NCBI GenBank assembly: GCA_964016875.1
Contig: OZ024734.1
Span: 52,744,622-52,808,621, forward strand
Source: Fallopia convolvulus
Taxonomy: Eukaryota > Streptophyta > Magnoliopsida > Caryophyllales > Polygonaceae
Length of the DNA stretch: 64,000 nt
Reading direction: 5' to 3'
Within the stretch, counting starts at the first letter, position 1, and the number at the start of each line of letters is the position of its first letter. The translations under genes and the position numbers were made by a program. Below the pieces are notes generated by a model, which was not told the DNA's origin, made no database searches, and saw only the letters and a program-made list of their open reading frames with translations. Below are positions 22,127 to 32,279 of this stretch, one piece after another.

Positions 22127-22874
22127 GACTTGCTTGTCCTCAAGCAATAATCATGCAAAATCAAGACCAATAACACGATCTTCAAGCATATCCCTTGTCA
22201 AAACATTTTAAACACAAGTGAAAAAGTAGACAAGTAATTTTAACGTCATCACATACGTATAAGTCTCAAGCATAGGCAATCACAATCCAACCTCACAAGG
22301 GATTTTAATGTGTTTCACTCATCTCTCATGTGTTTAGGTTATTAATATCAACTCTCATCTCAATCTTTATGCAATATCAACTTTATCATTGAGACTTATA
22401 TCACCAATCTCTCTACCTAGAGAAGTCAAAACACATCAATCATCATAAGAACTTAGGCTCAATGAAATCTTCATAGAAGACTCCATTCGACCAGGTTGTA
22501 ATGGGGCTTGGTAAAGACAAATAGGCGTGGAAAATATTTGGCCATGTGGTGCTAATAATATCCGGGAATCAAAGACTCCTAAAAACTCACACATTGCCAA
22601 AACTCTCATAAAAGAACATATACCAAACTCACTCTCTCATTATGCACACTTATTTCTTTCAACCCCTTTTATATCCCAACTTAATCTTGCTTCTAATTAT
22701 TAAGGAAATTTGGCTCATGCACATTATACACTTTCAACTCTTTGCTTTCTTTTTCTCCCTTTTTATTTTCATTTTTTTTTCATGGGAGGTTGGTACCAAC
22801 TTGTTTTTCTCTTTCTTTGTAAGTGCATTCAGGGAGCCAAATTCCTTTTACATGATAAACTGCAAGATTTCTTA
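22127..22874 (-). other. Athila C 3' noncoding region
   Basis: AT-rich, with no gene seen. It begins with the 'cttgtcctcaagcaa' sentence shared with element A. Confidence 0.5.
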
Positions 22875-22879
22875 ACTTT

Positions 22880-24758
22880 TGTGACACCCTTATACCCTAT
22901 GACGTATACTTAGTAAAACTTACCTCTCATATGAAGAGCTAATTCACATAAACCAACTGTTCACGTAAGCACATAGAAGACATTAACAACCATAAAAGGT
23001 TGCACTTATTCACTTATGTAGTTACTTCTTATACTAAAACATCCATTACCCTAACTTCTATTACAACCCAAAATGTCTATGATGCAAAATGAGGAGGAGA
23101 AGGTTGCTTAGAGCTTCAGCCGGCCGACCTGTATGAATGTGACCTCTAAACGGACACACGTCAGTAAGAACTAGCTGAACCTGAAAAATTATTTTGCGAT
23201 TTACGTGAGTCGCATACTCAGTGAATATAAACCATTATCAATTATTTCACACAGAGTCAAACATTTAGTCCATATACATATACATACATATCATATATAT
23301 GTCATATCTGAATTTAATTACTATGCGAATGCAAATGCTGATGTTTCCGATTCTTTATTCTGTGAACTCTTCAAACCTGAATCTGCCCCGGGTTTACTAT
23401 ATATGGACTCTTATTGTCCCTTTAGCAAAGAAGTCCGAAGATTTCCTGAATATTGGCTCTTATGGCCCCTTTAACAAATAAATCCGAAGATCTCCTGAAT
23501 ATTGACCCGTAGGTCCTGTATGATCCTTAGATCTTGTATGACCCGTAGGTCGCTTTAACAAAGAAATCCGTGGATTTCCTGAATTACAGTTCATGGCAAG
23601 ACAGTCACAGGTCCTTTTAATCTCATTGCAATATGCTATGCAATCAAGTATATTCTGTAATCATATATCATATGCCATCTGCTATCATATTTTCTGTGCA
23701 AACAACTCTAAAAATTTCAGAGCTATCACATCTATCCATATAACTCATAGAACATATATCCTTATAGCGCATATAACAAATATATCACATATATCCATAT
23801 ACCACATATAGCACATATATCCATATATTCATATTTCACATATAGCACATAGGGTTGAATCTCCGGTCTATACTCACCTGTTTAAAGCAGATACTATATC
23901 TCTCCCCCTTGACTCTGACCACGGTCTATTACTTGGGCTCCTATATGTAACTCAATGCAAATTAGGCTATTTACTCTAATAAACTTTAACCCCAAATGCA
24001 ATGAAATGCCAGAATGCATTATAACTTCTTGCATATATATCCAAATCCTTTAAAACTTGACAACAATAAACTATATATATAAAGGAACATTTTTCTAGTT
24101 CAAACCTTTATGAAAAACTTGATCAAAAGGCTCCCTAATATCATTACAAGAAAAACTCTAAAATTACTCTGAAATCTTTTATCGAATATAAATCCGATAT
24201 CGAAAACACCCTCTGAAAACTATAGATCAATCGATTTTCAAATCAAAACCAACTGTAGATCTAGATCTGGCAAAATTAGGAAAATCCAAATAAGCCAATA
24301 ACTAATTACCAAATCAAGCTTGTACTTCGAGATTAAAACCCGATAGAAGAGATCTTGGACCAGAATTAAAACTAAACGAACAAAACCACCGAACTCATTT
24401 TTTTTTCAATTCTCGAATCTCCAACCTTTCTTTTTTTTTGTTTTGTTCGTAGCTTCATATGAATGAACAAGAAGAATCTCATTTAAATATTCAAACATAG
24501 TCGGTTAAAAACACAGAAGTCGGCAAACTTTTTAAAAAATTATACTTTCCACCCTCAAATCTCATTTACTATAAAGTTTACCCTGAAATAATTATTAATT
24601 AATTTTTAGTTAAAATTTTTTTAAAATATAATAAACTTAATTCGATAATAAATATTACTTTTAAAAACTCACTATATATCATTCCAATATGCCATGCATA
24701 TGCTATTAATCTTATATGAATGCAATATGACGTATGTTTTTTGGTCGGGGATGTTACA
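22880..24758 (+). repeat. Solo LTR nested inside Athila C
   Basis: 1,879 bp starting TGTGACACCC and ending GGGGATGTTACA, with target-site repeats ACTTT at 22,875-22,879 and 24,759-24,763. The ends resemble LTRs of Ty3/gypsy chromovirus elements (inferred). It has no coding sequence. Inside are degenerate direct repeats (ATTTCCTGAATAT... near 23,430-23,590) and short CACATATATCCATATA repeats near 23,745-23,850. The orientation is a guess, since TG...CA is symmetric; the other strand is equally possible. Confidence 0.82.
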
Positions 24759-24763
24759 ACTTT

Positions 24764-25924
24764 TGCCAACCCATAATTACCCCACACTTGAACCAACAAA
24801 ACTCACCCAACAAAAATCATCACAAACCAACACTAAGTCCTAATCCCCGGATAGGGTAAAGCTTATTTCGGCTAGAGAATAATTTTGTGGAACTAAAAAT
24901 AAAAGGCTTAAGGCTCAATTTGGCTTCAAAAAGAGAATAATGTAATGGTAGGTAAAAGAGAGGATAAAAAGTGGCGTATGAAATATAAGTTCTTAATCAT
25001 AATTAACATGCATGATCGAAATCATAGCGGCTTCAAGAAATAGATAACCATATCAATGACAAGAGATATATATGCATAAAGAGAGCAAATCACACAAGAA
25101 AAAGAAGAGGTATTTTTGATGTTCTCCCTATAAGGCCAAAATTCTCACTAGGTAAAATTTTTGTTGGATTGCAACTACTTCTATTTAAGACACATATGCT
25201 CAATTTCATCACAAGTCAATTTTCACAATCAAAAGCAATTTCTCAAAGACTTAGGCTATACTATCCAAATTGCCAAAGGAATTATATGATAAGCATGAAA
25301 ATTAATTCTCATCATAGGACATCTAAGATGGAGCATTCTTCTATCCTAAAACAAGAAGCAAATATTTTTTTTGATTTTTCGACATTTTTCAAAAAAATTC
25401 AATTTTTTAAAGCTTTTTTTTTTCTTAACAAATCAAACTAGCAAGCAACAAGCAAACAATCAAAGACTCAATTATATACAACATGTGAGGTTTCTTCTTC
25501 CCCTACCCCATACTTAAATCATACAATGTCCCCATGCATGAAAATGATATAAAAAAGTAAAGAGAAAAGAAGAAGAAAACTCACAAAGAACTCTTGGAAG
25601 CTTGGAAAGGAGTGGAACTCATCATGGTTAACCTCAATGGAGAAGGACAATTTCGTAAATGCACATCGGGGTCGTGCACGACCCATATGGGGTCGTGCTC
25701 GACCCCCCTGGAAGTGGTCGAATAGTTCCTTTAAATTGCTCCTTTTGTAAAGTCGTCTTTTCCCGTCTTTATGAGCTCATATTCGAAGCTTAAGACCCTG
25801 CAAAAATCCCACAAAACTCTATTCCAAACAAAAGTATCCTATCCTAGTCTAAGGAAGGTTAGAAAAATCTAATCTAATCTAAAAATAAAATAAAATAATA
25901 ATAATAATAAATCTAATCTAAAAA
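24764..25924 (-). other. Athila C noncoding spacer
   Basis: No gene seen. The C-family palindrome GGGTCGTGCACGACCC and a half-site occur at about 25,668-25,705. A TAA microsatellite lies near 25,893-25,911. Confidence 0.5.
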
Positions 25925-25960
25925 CCGGGTTGCCTCCCGAAAGCGCTTGTTTAACGTCAT
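25925..25960 (-). other. Post-pol motif of Athila C
   Basis: The sense strand has AAGCGCTTTCGGGAGGCAAC followed by CCGG, the counterpart of 11,050-11,090. It lies ~100 bp after the protease stop with no RT-integrase in between. Confidence 0.5.
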
Positions 25961-26062
25961 TATCTTGACGAATTATCTTAGATCATTAGGGCGGCCTCCA
26001 TCTAGCTTTGTCGGGATCATGGGAAACCCCATACTTAGATGGAAAAGTTTCAAAGCTTCTCT

Positions 26063-26704
26063 CTACGACATTCGGTCCTCTATCATCCACAAGTATACTT
26101 GTAATCCTACAACATGGTTAGTAAAATCCGAAAACCAAGGAGGTTTTGACTCCTTCATATGACTAACAATAGGATCCAATATAGAACGAGAATAGGGGAA
26201 AGGATCATGATCAGAATTGATTGGATAAGAACAAGAAAACTCACCTGGATCATCCGAGAAGTGGCTTGTTACCGAGGTGTATGGGGTCGTTAACGACCCT
26301 GTTGGATTTGGAAGTGGCTCGATGTTGTGCCTTGATTCATCTCCCACCTTGTTTTCCTTCAAATAAGGGGCGTTACCGACCCATGGGGGGTCGGTAGGCT
26401 CGTCAATATGGCAACTAGCAACTTCATTTACAATGGGATTGAAGCGAAACTCAACCCTCTCCTCCACAATGTCAAATGTGAGGAGTCCCTTCTTTACATC
26501 AACTCTTGCTCCTGCGGTGGCTAAGAATGGTCTTCCAAGAATGATTCGCACCACGGGGTCTTCTGGCATATCTAGCACAATGAAGTCGTTTGGGACAAAG
26601 AATTTTCCAAATTGGATAGGGATATCGTCCACGACTCCAGTTGCTTTTACACGAGATCCATCAACCATGTAGAGATTCATATCAATAGGCTCCAGTGGTC
26701 CCAT
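26063..26704 (-). pseudogene. Athila C protease, C-terminal half
   Basis: 213 residues. The first ~95 contain the protease pattern LYMVDGSRVKATGVVDDIPI, then FVVLDM-like and IILGRPFLATAGARVDV sequences. It continues the frame of the gag-protease ORF after a TAA at the boundary (26,717-26,719). The tail is unrelated to RT. GGGTCG palindrome copies are embedded in the frame (26,282-26,300 and 26,368-26,395). Confidence 0.7.
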
Positions 26705-26716
26705 GTTGGTCTTGGA

Positions 26717-27550
26717 CTAAATTGAAAGTGGAATCAAGCTTGCACTAGCACCTAGATCACACAAAGCTTTGAAACGGTAAGCTCCAATACCAAATGTAAT
26801 AGCAAACTTACCGGGATCGTCTAGCTTTTCAGGAAGCTTTATGGATCGGACCTCATTATGCAACTCTGAGATTGATCGCTTCCTAGATAAAATCTCCTTC
26901 AAGAATTTAGTATAAGCAGCCATTTCATTCAAAGCCTCATCGAAAGGAATGGAAAGATTCAAGCCTTGAAGCATCTTAACAAAGCGCTTAAACTTACCTT
27001 CCGTCGAGTCCTTGGGTTTCTTAGAAGGGAAAGGAAGTACCTTAGATGAAGATTGAATGGAAAGAGAAGGGTTAGAAGACTTACCTGGCGAAGGGTGGTC
27101 GAGCTCGACCCCAGCTGGGTCGATCGCCTCTTCTTCCTCATTAATAGCCTCCTCAGGAACGACCCATGAGGGGGTCGTGCGTGACCCTAAGGGGGTCTTG
27201 CGCGACCCTAAAGGGGTCGTGCACGAACCTAAGGGGGTCGGTCCTGAGGCTTGTTCCTTCTCTTTTTGCTTGGTTGGCTCGGGCAAAGCTTTGCCACTCT
27301 TTAAGTGCATGGCTCGGATTTCACCATCACTTGCTCGGCCTTTAGGATTCTGCTCAGGGCGGCCCGGGAGTTGTCCATGAGGTCTCGGGATTTGAGTCGC
27401 TAGCTGGCTAAGTTGGGAATCGACATTCTTTCTCCATGATTCAAATTCTCCCAACCGTGCATAAACACCTTTCAACTCAGCTCGTACTCCATGGATCCCG
27501 GTTTGGACCTCAGCTCGGACTCCATTAATTCCATCTTGCAGCCCTTGCAC
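26717..27550 (-). pseudogene. Athila C gag C-terminus and protease active-site half
   Basis: 277 residues. There is an amphipathic stretch (GVRAEVQTGIHGVRAELKGV) and then the Athila linker (PGRPEQNPKGRASDGEIRAM). A Gly/Thr/Pro repeat TTPLGSR follows, encoded by tandem palindromic motifs at 27,160-27,250. Next is the conserved pre-protease region (KFVKMLQ-like, FDEALNEMAAYTKFLKEIL). The protease active-site sequence ALCDLGASASLIPLS ends at a premature TAA. Confidence 0.75.
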
Positions 27551-27646
27551 CCATGATGGTGGCTCTTGATAGCCCGGAGGACGGTAGGGAGGGGGACGTT
27601 GCTCTTTTTGAGGGGGGTGCTTGTATTGGTCATAATTGGAATTGGC

Positions 27647-28789
27647 CTAAGATGGTTGAGCATCGCTCCTCCCTGCATAATTGTTTTGGTTCCTGTAGGA
27701 ACCTCTCATGTAGTTTGCCTCATCATAAGCCTCAGCGGCTCGTACTTGTTGCAAGTTATTGCAATTGGAAGTAGTATGGGTAGATGACCCGCATTCTTGA
27801 CAAGATTGAGAAGATTTAAAGTTACTTGCTTGCTTTTTCAAAAGGTTGATCTCATCTTGCATGAATTGGAACTTCACATCCCGATCTACCACATCAGATT
27901 GTGGCTCATACAACTTCCTCTCCGTTGGCTTATCTTGTTCGGTTCCGTACATTGCATCATAATTGGTTAGCTTGTTCAATAATGCCCATGCTTCTTCTGG
28001 AGTCATCTCGAAGAACCCACAATCAGTGTGAAGGTTAATGCGATCCTTGGCAGCCGCTTTAATGCCTTGAAAGAAGATCTCTTGGAGAACAAAGGGAGGT
28101 TGTCCATGAGTAGGGCATTGGCGTAGAAGCTCTTGGAATCGTTCCCATGTCTCCACAAGCATCTCATTTGGAAGTTTATGGTAGGAGGTGATGCGCTTCC
28201 TAAGCTCCGTCGTTTTTGCCGGTGGAAAGAACTTGGTCATGAATAAATCATGCAACTCTCTCCACGATGTAATGGACCTCGGTGGCAAGCTTTCCAACCA
28301 ATTTAAAGCTTTTCCTGCAAGAGACCACTTAAAAGCCTTCAAGAGAACATATTCAAGTGCGACATTGTCAGCAACAATGGTGTCGCATAAATCAATAAAG
28401 TTCTTAATATGCTCCATGGGGCATTTAGTGGGTTTCCCCTCAAATTGAGAACGCTTGATTAAGGATATAAAGTGAGATTTAATCTCAAAAGTGCGGTCGA
28501 TTGCCGAGAGCACTATCGCCGATTCGGGCACCCTCAGTTCTGGGTGCATGTATTGCTTGGCATTCCTTGGGATAGCGTTCAGTTGCTCCTGGAATCATTG
28601 TGTAGCTGCATCTGAAGCATCTCGTTCCGCTTGCAAGCGCTGCATCTGAGTGCGGAGTTCCTCCATTTGTTGAGCAAGGGTCTCAGCGTCGCCCATTGCT
28701 CGTTGTTCTCTCAAACGTCTATGGAAGGACCTCCCAGGTTCGCTATAGTAGTCAATCTCAAGAGTACTCCGGGAAGAATGAGATGGCAT
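27647..28789 (-). pseudogene. Athila C gag, N-terminal and central parts
   Basis: The main frame 28,549-27,647 has the gag domain (FKWSLAGKALNWLES, FMTKFFPPAKTTELRKRI, LHTDCGFFEMTPEEAWALL) and a zinc knuckle CQECGSSTHTTSNC. The N-terminal coiled-coil piece (EELRTQMQRLQAERD) is at 28,789-28,595, with a stop in between. It closely parallels gag of Athila A but with many substitutions, so A and C are separate families. Confidence 0.82.
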
Positions 28790-28891
28790 ATACTGCGAAC
28801 AAAAACAAAGAAAACAAAATTAAACAAAAACAAAAGGGATAGGGCTAGTCCCAAACCCCAAATATATACCAAACTAAACACTATTGCTCAA

Positions 28892-28909
28892 TCCCCGGCA
28901 ACGGCGCCA
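28892..28909 (-). other. Primer-binding site of Athila C (tRNA-Asp type)
   Basis: The minus strand reads TGGCGCCGTTGCCGGGGA, three bases from the LTR end. Confidence 0.88.
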
Positions 28910-28912
28910 ATT

Positions 28913-30284
28913 TGTTGAAGTGTTTCTTGAACAACTAAATTTATATCAAGACCCCTCTGAGTACAGGGAGTCAGGTTCGTCCATGGGAATGAGATTAGGG
29001 CCAAAGATTAGTTGATAAACTAAGAAAAGCAAAACAAACACGCAGGGGGCACAAACACACAAGGCTCGAGCATGACCTTAGGTGGGTTGAGATCGATGCA
29101 AATTAACTAGATTTAATCAAATATAAAAAGGCAATCCTAGGGCTAGGGCTACTACAACAACAACCGTACATGCTTTCAACGAGAATTCACAAGTATCATG
29201 CAATCTAGATCATAGAAAAGTCAATTGTCGCAAACAATTCAAGTTATTCAATCAACTGTCGCAAATTAAACAACTTTCTATCTATCCTTCAACTTAGGAA
29301 TATCGACTTTCGCAAATAATCCTATTAGATCTAATCAAGCAATCGACTTTAGACTTTCGCTTTTAGGTTAATTGCAAGATATTGCCTCAACTTTCGCAAA
29401 GGAATTAAGCACATGATAGATAGATATGATCTTCAAGCATTCAAGTCATGAATTCAAGTTTAGACATGCATGATCGAGTTGGTTTTTTACTCAACCCTAG
29501 AATCTAAGAAGACTACTCACTCATTGAGAAGAAAGAAGAAGACATCATCATATAATAAAACCGAAAATTCAATTAAACTAAAAAGAAGTCTTACAACTTT
29601 CTCCAACTTGTCTTCCAAGTCTTCTCCCAAACAAACACACTAAGTTCTACCAAAATCCCCCCTAAAACAAAGAGTTTAGCCTCCTTTTATAGAAGAAAAG
29701 GAGTCCTAATTAACCTAGGAAACAAGATAATACACCTTCCTAAAATAAAAAGATAGAATATATCACAAAAGATCTCGGAATAAGGGAGAGTCGGCGCCAT
29801 GCACGACCCAAAGTGGGTCGTGCACGACCCTCCAAGGGTCAGTCTTGAAGCTTTTTAATTTAGATGGGTCGAGCTAGACCTTGATGGGGTCGTGCACGAC
29901 CCTTATAGGGTCGTGCTTGAGAGCTTGTTCTTTGGTTGGGTCGTGCTTGAGTAAAACTTGCGTAGAAGATTCGTTACAACTCCGATTGACTCGATTCTTT
30001 TTCCTATGTTCTTGTAAGGAATTCCTATATCTCTTTCCAAGATCAAACTTTATCTTCAATAACTTTAGTCGCACGCTTAATTTCCATCTTCTCTTGCAAT
30101 GCTCCAAACTCTTCTTCCAAGCTCCAAAACTCCTACAAAATGACACAAAAAATGCGTAGCTTCCGAATCTCAAGGAAATACGAAAACTAAAGCAAAACGA
30201 CTCAAAGACATAAGACTCAAGCACAAAAACCAACTAAATCTAATCTATCTAGACACTAAAAACCTACGTAAAAAGCGGATATCA
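28913..30284 (-). repeat. Athila C 5' LTR
   Basis: 1,372 bp from TGATATCCGC to CTTCAACA on the minus strand. It carries the same TATA box and palindrome cluster (about 29,795-29,945) as the 3' LTR. Confidence 0.93.
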
Positions 30285-30289
30285 CCTGA

Positions 30290-30598
30290 CAATTCTGGCT
30301 TTGACATGATACTCTTCATTGGATAGTTAGTCCTCACGATGATAGAATGACTTTCAAAATAAGGACGTAATTTTATTGAAGCCATTACCAAAGATAATAC
30401 TAGTTTTTCCATGGGGGAATACCTGGTTTCCACATCAAGTAAGGTTTTACTTACGTAATAAATGGGCAACTGGTCTCCATTCTCTTCCCGGATCAAGATG
30501 GCGCTTACTGCTACTTCGATCACGTCCAAGTACATGTATAACTTATCATTTGGCTTGGGTTTGGAGAGTACCTGCGGGTTAGATAAATAATTTTTCAA
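30290..30598 (-). pseudogene. RNase H of Tat G
   Basis: 117 residues with the RT-linked RNase H pattern (LYMYLDVIEVAVSAILIRE, then PIYYVSKTLLDVETRYSPME). YLDVIEVAV replaces the usual YLAVSExAV, so the domain has decayed. It is cut by Athila C. Confidence 0.78.
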
Positions 30599-30651
30599 CT
30601 CAACAATGGCCTTTTAATGTGCTTCCATTCATTCAAATGACTTGTTCTTCT

Positions 30652-31434
30652 TTAAGACGTCGTAGAACAACTTGCTTCGCCTTTAACGGCTTGACTAACA
30701 TGTCGTCGCAGGATCTGGAATGCGTCTTTCAAGTGGGTAATGTGGTCCTCCGCCTTTAACGACTTGACTAACATGTCGTCGATATACACCTCCATTGTAT
30801 CCCCCAGCTTTTCCTGAAATATCTTATTAACCAATCTCTGATAAGTAGCACCTGCGTTTTTCAACCCGAAGGGCATAACTTTGTAACAATAGGTTCCCTG
30901 ATTGGTTACGAATGCGGTTTTTTCTTGATCGTCGGGGTGCGTCATTATCTGATGATATCCACTAAATGCATCCATGAAAGTTAAAAGCTCATGCTCTGCC
31001 GTCGCATCCACCATTGCATCAATATGAGGCAAAGGGAACGAGTCTTTGGGGCATGCTTTGTTTAAGTGGGTAAAGTCTACGCAAACGCGCCACTTACCGT
31101 TTTCCTTTTTTACGACAACCACGTTCGCAAGCCAATCAGGATATTTAACTTCTCTAATTTTTCCGGATTCAAGTAAGGATTTTACCTCATCGTTGATTAC
31201 CTGATTTCGTTCGGGTGCGAATTTGCGCCTCTTCTGCTTCACTGGCGGCACCTTCTTATTGACATTAAGGGCGTGTGTAATCACATCAGGATCAATGCCC
31301 ACCATATCCTCGTTTGACCATGCAAAACAATCAATGTAGGACCGTAGAAACTCCACCAATTGTTTACGTAAAGTTGGCTCCAGGTCTGCTCCTATTTTGA
31401 TTTTCTTGGACGGATCTAGTGGATCAAGCGCCAC
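30652..31434 (-). pseudogene. Reverse transcriptase of Tat G
   Basis: 260 residues with RT motifs in order: KIREVKYPDWLANVVVVKK, WRVCVDFTHLNKACPKD, LLTFMDAFSGYHQI, KTAFVTNQGTYCYKVMPFGL and the catalytic EVYIDDMLVKS. After this the frame is disrupted by a local duplication: CTTGACTAACATGTCGTCG occurs at about 30,691 and again at about 30,762. This breaks the thumb/connection region. Confidence 0.85.
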
Positions 31435-31497
31435 TTCTTCAAGCTCTGGCGTTTCCTGCTTTACGTAGTAAGTGGTTGTTCTACAGTCCTTTAATTG

Positions 31498-32010
31498 CTA
31501 ATCTGACGACTTCTTCCCTGCTTCAAGTTGTAAGTTCTTGGAAGTCGTTGCTTTCATCGTTATGGAGTAGCATTCCCTTGCTAATTTCTGTTCCCCTTTA
31601 ATTTCTTGAACTCCCCATGGTGTTGGGAACTTCACGCATTGATGGTAAGTAGAAGGAATAGCCCTCATCCCGTGTATCCATGGCCTGCCCAAAATGACAT
31701 TAAAAGGTGAAGGGCAATCAACTACTTGAAATTTTACCTGGTAGTTTATTCCTCCTGCGATGTTGGGTAAAGATATTTCTCCCAACGTGTTGCGTGATTC
31801 ACCACTGAAGCCTACTAAAGTCGTAGATTTTTTCACAATGTCATCCATCCCGAGACCTAAGTTGTACAAGGCATCCAACATGAGCAAATTAGTGGAGATT
31901 TTGTTATCAACCAATATTCTTTTGACAAGGAAATTGGCTATGGTTAAAGAAATTATTAAACAATCATGGTGAACTTCCTCTTCTTCGACATCATCGAAGG
32001 TGATCGACAT
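31498..32010 (-). pseudogene. Retropepsin of Tat G with a lost active site
   Basis: 170 residues. The expected D-(T/N)-G-S catalytic turn reads ILVDNKISTNLL, so the glycine is replaced. The rest (PSPFNVILGRPWIHGM) is a normal plant retropepsin. In-frame stops lie between this and gag (32,036-32,110). Confidence 0.75.
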
Positions 32011-32279
32011 TATGGCAAGACTTATTCGTGAAGGAGCCCTAGGGCATTAACTTCTAGTATCCCTCACGATTCTTTTGGCTGCGGAGTATGTTATACCGCA
32101 AATCTCTGATCCCCTGTGATAACGTTGATTACTCCAGTGTGCTTCGGGGGTGGCGGCAGACTAGCTTTTTCTTTGTTGCGTTCCAACTGCTCCTTCGCTC
32201 TTTCTGATATTAATTCTTTGAGGTACCTCCTTCGTAATAACTTGCTCACCTCCTTTCGCAAAGCGATGCATTCATCGGT

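Larger units (their letters stand above)
17305..22383. repeat. Right copy of the segmental duplication
   Basis: Partner of 1-5,056. This copy is the parental arrangement, because it continues without break into the complete Athila C element and on to the rest of Tat G. Confidence 0.95.
20739..30284 (-). mobile_element. Complete Athila C element lacking RT and integrase
   Basis: 9,546 bp, minus strand, with 1,372-bp LTRs at both ends and perfect target-site repeats CCTGA (20,734-20,738 and 30,285-30,289). It sits inside the RNase H part of Tat G. Internal order: PBS, gag, protease, post-pol motif, long noncoding region, PPT. No RT, RNase H, integrase or accessory ORF was found, so it is non-autonomous. 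Its two LTRs differ far more from each other than the two duplicated copies do, so insertion long preceded the duplication. Confidence 0.93.

Noticed and set aside
28892..28909. tRNA gene fragments suggested by tRNA-like sequence
   Set aside because: These are primer-binding sites complementary to tRNA 3' ends next to LTRs, not tRNA genes. No cloverleaf is present at 13,490, 28,892, 33,924, 39,167 or 42,641.
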